Positions 24,301 to 34,712 of a stretch of DNA of 64,000 nt are shown piece by piece. The notes under the pieces were generated by a model, which worked only from the letters and a program-made list of their open reading frames with translations, had not been told where the DNA came from and ran no database searches. Location: contig VXAZ01005693.1 in assembly GCA_013399875.1 (NCBI GenBank), forward strand, positions 273,750 to 337,749, given 5' to 3'. Every line of letters begins with the position of its first letter. Positions within the stretch are counted from its first letter, which is position 1. The DNA is from Gymnorhina tibicen. Its lineage: Eukaryota; Chordata; Aves; Passeriformes; Artamidae. Both the position numbers and the translations under genes were made by a program.

Positions 24301-25864
24301 CTGGAGGGGAGCCACGAGCCCTGGCGAATGTACTGTGATTTCGGCAAAAACAGTCTTGCAGCGAATTCGGCTCAGCTGCACAAAGGGATCGTCTGGCAAA
24401 TGCCTTGTGCTGGGTTTCCCTGGGAAACTCAGCTGGCGTTAAGATAAACAAGGTCCCAGGGAGCAGAAGGGGGGAACAGGGTGGAGGTGGCTGTGGGGAG
24501 CTCGTCCCTTCCTTTGAGCCAGCGCTTGTGTGTGGAGCCACTGGTGAGGTCAGGTCCCCACCGACCCCGGAGCAGCACAAAAGGCACGTGTTTTAACAAT
24601 CTAATTAGCCGAGACAGTCAAATAGGAGGAAGAAAGGAAATGTATAAAGAAAGGGAGTGGTTCAGGCAGAGTCACGCAGGCTTTGCTGCCTCCATCCCCC
24701 TGCTCCGAGGGAAAGGAACCCACCCTCCAGTGTGCAAAAATGGAAACGGGCACAGAGCCTTCTTCTGAGCAGAGATGTGCAGCAAGGGGCATGATCTGCT
24801 CCAATTCATTAACTCTGGAACCTACAGCTCAAACCACGTCTCTCTTACTTATTTCTGCAATACAAGCATGATTAAAGAAAATAAGCCGGCGTATCACTGG
24901 CATCTCATGTCCCACAGTGTGAGAGCGGCTCATCCCTCCTTCTGACACCTTACAGATGGACCAGCAAAGATCTGGGGAACTGGCATTGTCACAGCGTGCT
25001 TCAAAGGGAAAAAATGGCACAAGCCCTTGGTGTTAGCACCAGAAATCATCCATGTCCCTTCAGCTGCTTTTTTCTCTTACTCCTGAAGTTTCTTCTGGTA
25101 TATGCACCTCAGTGGGGCACAGCTGTGTCTAATGTAAATAACTGTGTTCCTCTACTGAAAGTAAAAGGAAGGAAATTAATGACAACAATAAAATAAAGCC
25201 CAAGCCTCCCACTTACAGTCAGTGCTGGCTCTGCCCAGTTAACCCTTGTTTGGTTTTGGTTTCCTGATAGCCAGGGAAGGTGGTTTCCTCTTAGTTTGTG
25301 CTGTGCTATTTTCTTTTCCCCTCTGAAATTGCCTCTCTGCTCACAGCAACAAGGATGTAAAACCCAGCCACTGTTCACCCTGCTTTTAACTCCGCACTTA
25401 CCACTAATAATTTAGCTTTTGCCATGGCAGTGGCAGACACCCCAATAAGCCACTGCTGTGGTTGGGGCTCCAAAGGTCTGAAAAATACTGTTAGTGGTAT
25501 GTTGAGATTCAGGGCTAATGGAGCAATGTGAGGGTTTTAATCATACATAAATCCCCCACATAGTAAATATGAGGGTGAGCAGCATGTATTAAACAGCCCT
25601 GATTAATTTTTTCCTAAGGTAATGAAAATAAGGCAGTTTAGGTGGGTGGCTGTTCCTTTCCATGGTCTATTAGTATATTTTAAATGACAAACCTCTGTGT
25701 CTACAGTCATCCAAAGTGATGGAGAGCTTCACGTCCCCTCCCAACGTTATTGATCTCCTTCCCACTGATGCCCACTGAGTAAATCCCAGGACTGCAGCAC
25801 GTGCGGGCTTGATGCACCTGCTCCGTGCTATTTAAACTGAAAAATGCATAAATAGCATCCCCCT
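21328..25864. other. Unique non-coding DNA, no gene recognised
   Basis: It contains the longest open frame in the window, 264 codons on plus (23209-24003). Two minus-strand frames of over 100 codons overlap it, and its product is low-complexity (Ser, Pro, Trp and Cys scattered) without a domain, so I do not call it a gene. No named repeat is recognised in this interval. Confidence 0.6.
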
Positions 25865-25935
25865 CACTTTGTAGAAGAGGAAATGGAAGCCCCAAAATAA
25901 GCTGTTTTCTCTAAGTCACACAGTAAATGCTCTGG
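25865..25935 (-). mobile_element. Possible MIR/CORE-SINE relic
   Basis: The stretch matches, with many differences, the complement of the 3' half of the MIR consensus as I remember it. There is GAAGAGGAAATGGAAGCCC, where MIR has a GATGAGGAAACTGAGGC-like block. CTAAGTCACACAG follows at about the right distance, matching the GGTCACACAG block. MIR elements are ancient tRNA-derived SINEs shared across amniotes, and bird genomes keep worn copies. No target-site duplication is visible. Confidence 0.5.
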
Positions 25936-28900
25936 AGACGTTTCCATATGTAAATTCTGCACAAAAATAATGACATTTGGTTTTTGGACTGTTTGTCTCA
26001 TCAGTGCAAGTGTTGCACATTGTCTGAAAAACTGAGTTTCATCCTGCTGGTGAAAGTCAACCTTTGATGAACTTCAGTCATTTTTATTTCAGAATGAGTG
26101 TCCCCACACAGATTGGTGCTTTAAGAGATAGGTTTGTTTGGAGTAAAGTTGGACATAGCTCATCCTTCAAAAAAGGGAGATAAATTCTTCATGGGTTGTC
26201 CATATAAATTCCTTCACTGATAATTAAGGTGCTAAAGTAAATGTTAATGTCCCTTAGGCTGTATATAAAATTTGGGGGGGATGGAGGGATGGGAGGTGAA
26301 GAGATCACTCAAACAGGTGCTAACACTGGGGCATGGGATGGGCTTGGAGGTAATTTGGTAATAAATTTCTCATTTTGTTTCTTGGCCAGACTGGCTGCTG
26401 TGGAAGTTTTGCCCAAAGAGCAGTTATCCCCATCCCAGCTCCTTTTGGACTGATTTCACATTGTTTACCTCTGGTCTGGAGCGACGAGGGATGAAGAAAT
26501 CTGCTCTTTGTCTTGCTTTGCATCGTGATGCTGTGGCTCTGGTCAGCCCAAAGGTGCTTTTTTGCTGTGACCTTTTGCTCTGCATACTCCGCACTTGGGC
26601 TTGGGTTGAAAAGAGGCAAAAAACCTGCTTAAATGTGCTGCTGTCTCATGCAACCACAACCCTTGCTGGTCTGTTGCCGTTGTGTGACTTCCTTGTTTCT
26701 TTTAACCTGTGGGACCCAGCTGTCAAGGGATTCAGGCCCAACGCAGAGAGCAGCAGTGTGTCCAACCGTGTTCATTCTCCAATTCCTCCATGAAATCCAT
26801 GTGCACCTTTTGCCTGGGGGAAGCAAAGCCTCTGTTGAGTTGTTGATGCAGCTCCAGCCTCACCCAGTGCCCAACAGGTGGAAGGGAGGGAACCTGGTGA
26901 TCATCAGGCTGCTGGGAAAAACCATTTAATTGGCTTTTCTACCTTTGATGTGACCCAGAGCAGCATCTTCAATGCCCTTCTGTAGCACCTAGAAAGGGAG
27001 CCCTGCGAAGAGAAGAAATCCCAGAAATGGAGCAGATATTACTGCAAGCAGCAGCAAACACCTCACATTTGAGAGCTGTTTACTGAACTGGAAGGGCAGG
27101 AAGGGGGGTAGCTGCCCAGATCACTTTGAAAGACAAGGAACACAAGGTGTCAAACAATTTTTCACGACAGATTTAAAATCAGCCCCTTCTGATGCTTTTC
27201 TTCCCTTGTTGAGTCACAGGAGAGAACCCACATGCTGCCTCTCTCTGCCTGCACACCCTTTGGTGATAAAGAGCTGGGCTGGTGCCGAGCAGCTGCAACT
27301 TTATTTGAGCTTTTATCTTTTGTTTTGTCATTTAACAAGCCCAAGAAGCAAAAAAAAAAAAAAAAAGTGCAGGTTGCACAGTCTTTGAAAACAAGCCAGA
27401 AGATGTAGAAGAGGTTTGTGGTTTGTCTCCCAGACTTGGCCAAGGTTTGACCATTTTATAGCAAGGTGGGCTGCTAGAAAGCGGAGTGCAAATAGCCCAT
27501 CACACTTCTTGTCCCAGTAAAGTGGTTTACAAACCCATCGTGGATGTGGAGGGGAGGAGGGAGTTGACAGTCAGGCCTGCACACCTCCTGAGGGGTTCCC
27601 CAGGTGACAGTGTGCTTCAGAACACTTGCATGTGAAGGAAAATAAGACAAAGGCGCGGTGCTGCAAAAACGAAGCAGCGAGGTCTTTGAGGTGAATTGAA
27701 ATGCACAACTGAAACCGCTGTGTTGTCTGTCTTTGACAGCTCTTCCTCTTTTCACCATCTCCAGAGAGGCAGCTGGGGCTGCTGCTCAGACCAGACTGGA
27801 TGGGAAAACATCTGCTGTGGTCCTGGTTGTCCCTTCTTGTCCTGACCTCTCACCCTCTGCTCCACATGAGGGATGGGACACCCTCTTGCTCATCACCTTG
27901 TTCCCGAAAGTCCGACAGGGGCTTTGTCCTGGCTGTCGGTGGGATGAGTCTTCATGAGGTGTGTCCAGTGCTGTTCTAAAGCCCTGAGTGGCTTGATGCT
28001 GTCAGTGCAGCTGTACAAACTGGATGCACAGCCAGCCTGGGCAAAGTGGTAGGAAAAAGCAATCTGTTTCGCCATGGAGATGTTTTAAGTACTTAAGTGG
28101 TGTTGTGTTTGATCACTCAGAAAGCAAATGTTTCCATGATGCAGGAAACTCAGAGGACAACTATTGTGATAGGTGGGTGATATTGGTGGTAATGAGGTCT
28201 GAACAAGATCAAAGTTCCTTTGCACTCATCCCTGAACACACACAAGGAGAGAGATGCTCCTGGATATGCCTGGAGAGACCAAGCTGAGACAAGAAGCTTT
28301 AGCATAATGCTCATATTACAGCTGACAATGAGGATGGACCAGTAGACTGAGGGATTTTTGTGTAGGGAGGTGGCTGGGGAGTTAAATTTTGGTGGGAATT
28401 TAAAACTCTATACCACTTGTAGGGCTTGAAATCATGTCCAGACCAAATGATGGAAGTGCCTCCACTGCCCCCACTGCTGTCTGGGGTCCAGCCTGCAGCC
28501 CCTCTGTGCCCCACAGAGGCTGCCACCCTGCAGACACGGGAGCATCAGTGTAGCCACAGGCTTTGTGCGTGGGTGTGAGCTGTTCTGAGGCTGGGCCAAA
28601 ATTCACTGCACCAGGCACTAGCAGGGGGATTAATCACAGGAATGTTGGACATCTTCAGCGGGGTGCTCACCATGGGCTTCTCTCAAAGTCAGCATGAAGG
28701 AAGATTCATCTGACTTCAACTGACATTTCACACAGGGTGAAACCTCGAGTTCAGGGTGAGTGTTATGGTTCAGAGAACTGCTGCAGAGAAGAATTCATCC
28801 TTCGTATGGAGTGAATGTGCTCTGGGTGCTCATGGATACCTGTTACAGTCTCTTTCCTCATGCAGTCAAGCTCTAAATGACATCCCCAGGACCGTGGTGG

Positions 28901-28990
28901 AGCTGAGAGGCAGACCAGCTCTCCAAAGTTGCAGATTTAATGCCCAGAAAACACAGTTTCCTTTTAAACACACAGACAGTTGGCGGGATA
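25936..28990. other. Unique non-coding DNA with an A17 tract
   Basis: No exon or RNA gene is recognised. A run of 17 A residues lies at 27350-27366. It could be the worn tail of a retroposed sequence on the plus strand, but nothing recognisable precedes it and no flanking direct repeat was found. A run of seven G residues lies near 26274. Confidence 0.6.
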
Positions 28991-29420
28991 TTAGAATTTT
29001 TGTCCTTCAGGAAACATACAAATTTGCTTCCAATTTATCATTCCAAATGTGAACAAAAAACCATAAAATTTTAAAATGTTTGATGGAGCAAGAATGTAAA
29101 AGCTGTTTGGTCTGATACAATTGAAACAGTTAACTTCTATAATGTCAAAACTAAACATAGCAAAGGCAGGTGAAGCATAAATCCCAGCACCATAAAATAT
29201 AATACACACTGAAAATATTTTGATTAATATTGCAATGCAATGAAAAATTATTCAAACCAAGTTGAAACAAGACCTCTCTATGTCACCAAAACATTTTAAC
29301 ATTGCTGAAGTGAAACGGAGGAAATGGAATCAGCTAAAATGTTTCACCGAAAGCTTTTCATGAACATTTTTGTCCTTGTGTGTCTGTGTTTTAAGGTAGT
29401 GATTTTGTCAAAAACAATGT
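28991..29420. other. AT-rich block, origin unknown
   Basis: About 430 bp is clearly more AT-rich than the flanks, with many TTTTAA and AAACATT strings. An 11-bp inverted pair (29071-29081 and 29289-29299, TTAAAATGTTT type) encloses about 229 bp. In sequence this AT-rich such a pair is not strong evidence for a transposon. No coding potential is seen. Confidence 0.4.
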
Positions 29421-29739
29421 TAAGCAACTCTCTGACTTGAGGTCTTTACTTCTCTGCAAAATTACATCACTTCCAATAATTGGCAAGACCTAGAAGCAGT
29501 CAGGTATTTACACCTACTCAGAGCTGGTAGAAGCAATCCCTCAGACCCTTTTCAATGTACATCAAAACCCTTCTCTTATTGCATGCAGGTGCTTTTCGGT
29601 TGCTGGATAAATTTCAGAGTGAGCTGTTTTGGTAACACTGCCGACAATGTCTATATTGGGCAACATCATCCTCAGACCTGGAAAATCCATATATTCACTG
29701 TGACCTTAAACATTTTTTTCCCCTCATCAGGGCTGAGTC

Positions 29740-29900
29740 ATCTGACAGATCCCTCCTTCCTCATACAATTTAACGAACGAGGTAACTAATTATTTACCTC
29801 TGGCTCGGCCGGAGTCATCCTTTTGTTATTTACCATTGATGACTAATTAGTCGTGCTCCCAAACAACTGATTGTTTGGCCACACGTGCTGGATGGGTTCC
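29740..29900. promoter_or_regulatory. Candidate conserved regulatory element with homeodomain cores
   Basis: The stretch carries TAACTAATTATTTAC (29783-29797), a perfect 12-bp palindrome GACTAATTAGTC (29841-29852) and CACGTG-like CACACGTGCTGG near 29880-29891. The two TAAT/ATTA clusters sit about 60 bp apart, and TAAT is the homeodomain core. The combination is typical of developmental enhancers, but such motifs also arise by chance. No alignment could be run, so this is a suggestion only. Confidence 0.35.
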
Positions 29901-31130
29901 CACCCGGACAAAAGTTGTCTCCTCCCCTTCACTGCCGACTAGGACATCTCATGCTGCTTTCAGGATATTTTAAACCCGAAAGAAAATCAAGTCAGAATAG
30001 AAGAAAAGCGTGTTCATGATTATGGCCCAGCATCAAAGGTCCCAGCAACAGGGAGAAAATAGAGAGGTGCCTCTGTGTCTTTTGTGCTCAGCTGGGATCT
30101 TGTTCACCATTCAGCCTCTCACCTGCCTCAGTTCCCAGATGCCCAGAGCTTACAAAAAGCTGTATTTTTTGTTTTTCAGAGGTGCTGTTATTTCTGTGTC
30201 TGGCAAAGCAACTGCTCTGTGCACCGCTGATGAGATTTGGAGGGGAAAGATGTTTCAATGCACTCCTGGACCAGGCTTTCAGAGGGTAAAGGCTTCATCA
30301 CGTCTATCACATGCAACAGGGTCAGCTGATTTGCATGAGAAAAGGCAAAATTACCCCTTTTCAGCCTCAGTGAGTGTGTCGTGAGGATCTGCAAATGCCT
30401 GTGGCTAAGTGTGTATGAGTCTACAAAATCTTATCAGATAGAGACCGTGGTGAGTTGCCAGGTTGACCTGGAGTGCTGGGCACGGTCACGTCCTTCCTGA
30501 ACGGAGAACAACTGGGCTCACCAAGAACCAGTACCAGAGACAGTGGGCACGGGGGCTGCGACCAGGAGGCTTCGAACAGCTAAAGGGGGCCTGGATCTCT
30601 TGTGACATTTGTCCCATCATCCCAGGGGTTTACCGGTGTTCACAAAATCAGTCCTGTGGCACGTAAGCCCTACCTTGAACTTCCTCCAAGCTCATTATTT
30701 ATAAATGCATGTCCTCAGCACAGCCTGACATCGGTGGGGAGAGGCGTGAAGGCACCACGTGCCTCAGCACCGGGGGCACTGAGGGAAGGAAAATCAGTGA
30801 AAGAAGCAGCATGAGGGAAGACAGAGTCCAGGGAAAAGACCACAACACTCTATCTTCCATTCCTCTTCTCAGCAGGTTCCCCTTTGTCACAAGTTTCAGC
30901 CTCAGTTGTTCATGCTGACGGCCAGGAGCAGATGGGTTTTACCTGGAGTGCGTCTCCTCACCTCTGGAAGCACTCTGCCCTTCCTCTCTGCCTCTCCAGG
31001 CCAGCAGCACAGCACCACACAGCAACACCCTCCCTCACCCTGCCACCATCTCCCCTCCTCCCCTTCCCCCCCTCTCGCTGTGGCTTGACACAGAGGAACC
31101 TGAAAATTCGCTGTGATGTTTGAATCCTAG
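29901..31130. other. Unique non-coding DNA, no gene recognised
   Basis: No gene or named repeat is seen. Three runs of C (4, 4 and 7) within 31052-31072 could form a G-quadruplex on the minus strand. Overlapping frames on both strands are short and without domains. Confidence 0.6.
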
Positions 31131-31560
31131 CCAAAACTGAAAGCGAGACCTCGCGACTGGTCCGAAAGCCTAAAAAACATATGGCATTAATTCTGCTTTC
31201 CCACAGTTCCTAAAACTGCAATTAAAAGCAGCCCCCACCAAACAGAGCCCCATAACTCAGGTCCGTGATTTATTGGAATAATGAAGCTTTAGGGGAAAGT
31301 TGGCGAGGACCAGGAATTCCACGTCTGGGAGCTGGGCTCCGCGCGCATGGCCCGCGCACAGCCGGGTTTATTTTATAGCGTGCCACTGGTGGAAGAGCAC
31401 GATCTGAGAGGGACATGCCTTTGAGAAAGCTTATCTCTGGCACCCATTTGGCTTCCAACAAAAAACCATCTCCTGCAGATGGCCGGCAGGAGCAATCAAA
31501 CGGAAGCTGGCTGGGGATCATCTCTTTCCCTCATCCAGCGGATGCTTTTTCCCATCAGTG
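31131..31560. promoter_or_regulatory. Candidate conserved regulatory element, CpG-retaining
   Basis: This interval has a CpG-rich core (31339-31366, including GCGCGCATGG and CCGCGCAC), a TGATTTAT sequence at 31266-31273 that matches a Pbx-Hox composite site, and TTTATTTTATAGC at 31367-31379. A CAGATGGCC E-box follows near 31477. It lies in a CpG-poor setting. These features suggest a non-coding functional element, but no transcript or conservation evidence is available. Confidence 0.3.
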
Positions 31561-33250
31561 ACAAATAACGTGGCCCACAAGATGAGAAAGACTGCAAATC
31601 TCCTCTTGCCCAAGGAGGTGCTTTTTCATATTCATTTTCTCGAAACCAAGGCCTTTCAACTCCTTGGCTGTGAGCAAACATGAAAGTTGAGCTACAAAGC
31701 TCAGATCTAGTTTTTTTTAATGTAGCTGAACAGTCTGGGAGGGGAGGTGGGAATGGGAAAGTCATTCTGCCTGAGGATGCAGATTTCTGCCTGTCTGTCA
31801 TTTTGCTAATGCCTGTTATGATGATCCTTCCTAATGGTTAAATGCAGCAGAGAAGTAGAGATGGGATAAACTAATTTCTAGGAGACATTTTGTAATCTTT
31901 GTGAGTCAACACTTGCACATCTCTGTAACTCATATGATAAAGGCAAATTTCAGCCAAAAGGAGTCTCAGAGTAGTGCCAGAAAAAAGTACAGCGAGAAGC
32001 ACCTTTTCCCCTTAGAAGAGAGTGTAGTAGAAAGACCAAACACACCAAACCTCCATCTCCTTCACAAATCACAGTCTCTGCCTGTTGTCCAGCTCCAGTT
32101 TCCAACTCCATACTTGCTGATGTAGCAGATTGCAGGAGCACAGGTGTATCTGGTGTTTGCTATCACTCCATTTGTCATGGTTTTGCTCACCCACACCACT
32201 GAAAAGGCAACCAAAAGTGCCCCCTGCCCAATTCATTTGCTGAGCAGAAATATCTTGTACTGCACCCAGTTTGTGCAGTTGCCTGATAACATTCTTAAAT
32301 CACATTTACAGGTGCAGGAGAAGATTATATTCACCCCATGAAGAGCCTTAGGCTGCGAAGCCTGGTGTCACTGTGTTGTACAGCTCTTGTGCCGGCAATT
32401 AGCAGAGTGGGGTACTTCCCCTACAAAGAGGCCATTTGCTGAACACCTGCCTTGATAGAGATCTCCAAACATCACTGCTGATGGGGAATTGTCACTATGC
32501 AACTTTATACCGGAGCAGGTGCAGCGGAAAGCTGGCTGCAGTGTCTGGTGACAGGAGACTAAAGTTGTTTGGTTTGCTCTGCCTAGCAAAACAGAAGTGA
32601 GACATAAATGGAAATCAGAAGCCTTTTTCTAATTGTCTCAGGAATGAAGTTTTGGCTGGTTCTCAGAGCCCTTCAAGCAGAGGAGTGGAGGCAAGAGGTC
32701 TTCAGGGTCTGAGAATGGAGTTTCTGGAGGGAACCAGATGATGGGACAGCTATGAACCTGAGGTTAGAAGAGTCAGTGAGGATGATATTTGCCCCATCTG
32801 ACTCCAGACATGCTCTCAGCTGAATAAGTCCTTCAAGGTCCCTATAGTCAGTGGGCAGAAGCAGAGGTGTAGGGCATGATTCATCTTCTTCAGGCCATCA
32901 TGAATCACTCCCTACAGCCCACTGACTATTGATCAGTTTGGTGTCCACTAACAGCAACCTGAGCAGAGGGTACTGAGGTTTCTGCTACTGCTGCCTAAAT
33001 GGGTGCCCAGCGATGCATTTCAATCTGCCTCTTCACCCAGCTCTTCTACCCCACTGTGACAGCCCAGCTATGGTCCCAATCCACAAGTCCAGGTTAAATT
33101 CTCCTTCTTCAGACCTACTTGAGAGCTTTAGCTAATAAAATTGAACCACTAAAGGTAGGAGTGATGAGAAATGCTGGTGGTTGCAATGATTTTACAGTAT
33201 CTCAGGTGCCTGGTCAGCATGCCTTGCTCACAACCTGTGGAGAAGTGAAG
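31561..33250. other. Unique non-coding DNA, no gene recognised
   Basis: No exon, RNA gene or named repeat is recognised. Frames are all under 75 codons and overlap on both strands. Confidence 0.65.
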
Positions 33251-33604
33251 GCCCTGGGAAGGCTTTAGTGAGGCCTTTCAGGACTTAATGGCGGCATGGA
33301 AAAAACATAAGGAAAAACTTTTTAGTAGGGCTTGTAGTGATAGAACAAAGGGTAATGGTCTTAAAATGAAGGAGAGTAGATTCAAACTGGAGACAAGGAA
33401 GAAGGTTTTTACATTTATGGTGGTAAAACACTGGCACAGGTTGCCCAGAGAGGTGGTGGATGCCCCATCCCTGGAAACATTCAAGGTCAGTTTGGACAGT
33501 GCTCTGAGCAACCTGGTCTAGCTGAGATGTCCCTGTTCACCAGAGAGGAAGGTTGGGAAGACGATCGTAAAAGTCCATTCCAACCCAAACTATTACATGA
33601 TTTT
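33251..33604 (+). mobile_element. CR1 LINE fragment, 3' end with tail-region frame
   Basis: Plus-strand CR1, 5'-truncated. Blocks in order: AGTGAGGCCTTTCAGGA, ACTTTTTAGTAGGGCTTGTAGTG, AACACTGGCACAGGTTGCCCA, CCCCATCCCTGGAAAC, CTGAGCAACCTGGTCTA and CATTCCAACCCAAACTATTA. The plus frame 33288-33521 reads 77 codons containing GNGLKMKESRFKLETRKK and KHWHRLPREVVDAPSLETFKV, the pattern commonly seen when CR1 tails are translated. The 3' octamers are worn. It is inactive, with no endonuclease or reverse transcriptase domain. Confidence 0.94.
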
Positions 33605-34658
33605 AAAAGATAAATCATTAAATGCAGGAACAGGAAAGGGAACCACATTGGCAGGGACTGTTGGGCTCTTAAGCCTCCTTCATGGAGTCCACCCCAAGAT
33701 CTTTGAGGAATTTCCTTTCATTTCCCTCTTGATAGTGGAACATATAGTGAAGATATAGTGAAAACCTCAGGAATAATCACTGTCCCACCAGGCATCCCAG
33801 TGCTGTAGGCTGCAAACCACCTCACCAGAGCAGCTCTCAGCACAGTGCTCTGCTGTCGAACAGACAAAGCCAAAATGAAATCCAGAGGTCTGGAGAGAGA
33901 GAGAGATCCAAGTGGAAAGCAAGATGCAAACAGATGGCGGTGATGAACACAAGGAGGGCTCTGCTCCTTGACACTTCAAAATAGGTTTCAATATTTTCTG
34001 AGATATTGTTGAAGCCAGAAGCTTGTGGAGATCTTTGGGAAAATAAATCCTTTTACAGACCCTTCTGAAATCTCCTTTACACCCACCATTACTCACAGAC
34101 CACAAATGGAAAACCAGTGGTTTGGCAAGAAACTGCTGGAGCACGAAGAAGACTGTGATGCTCTCTTCTGACTTCAAGTCTGTAGCATAATGGAATGGTG
34201 CTTGCTTTGCTTAACATAAAAATACACAAATAATCAGAAAAACATGGCTACAGGATGACAAAACCATGGTATAATATTTCCCAGAATGACCTCAAAGCCA
34301 TAAATCAGCCCTCTGAATTGTCAGCAGCAATCCAGCTGAACAGCCAAATTGCCCCACCATCCAGCCTATTTTATTAAGGGTTATTGCTGTGCATTATTTA
34401 TTTACAGAGTGCTGTACATGTAGACACTGCTTTACAGGTACATAAAAGACCACCCCGAGGAGTTCAGTTGCACTCCAGGCACACAAATATGACATTCATG
34501 GCAGCAGCACCAAGGGGTAACGATGGTGGTGCTGCTTCAGGTTTCTTGTTTCCCTTTTGATTTTATTGCACAGGAGTCAAACACATTTTAAACTCCAGAC
34601 TTTGAGTCAACCTGTTTGTCTGAGGCAGTACATGGCCATATTATCTCAGGATCAGAGT
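33605..34658. other. Unique non-coding DNA, no gene recognised
   Basis: No gene is recognised. A short (GA)7 run lies at 33893-33906. The 136-codon minus frame at 33767-34177 has no recognisable domain. Confidence 0.6.
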
Positions 34659-34712
34659 GTCTGATGGGTTTATCTGTCCCACACAGTCTGATGAGTTTAT
34701 CTGTCCCACGCA
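34659..34712 (+). repeat. 27-bp unit repeated twice in tandem
   Basis: Two adjacent 27-bp copies (34659-34685 and 34686-34712) of a unit containing CTGATG-GTTTATCTGTCCC differ at only two visible positions. This is a local slippage or unequal-exchange product with no coding meaning. Confidence 0.9.

Noticed and set aside
27350..27366. A17 run as the tail of a processed pseudogene
   Set aside because: No gene-like sequence precedes it on the plus strand and no flanking direct repeats were found.
33288..33521. 77-codon frame with a recognisable peptide pattern
   Set aside because: It is a CR1 tail-region frame in a truncated copy, so part of the mobile element and not a host gene.
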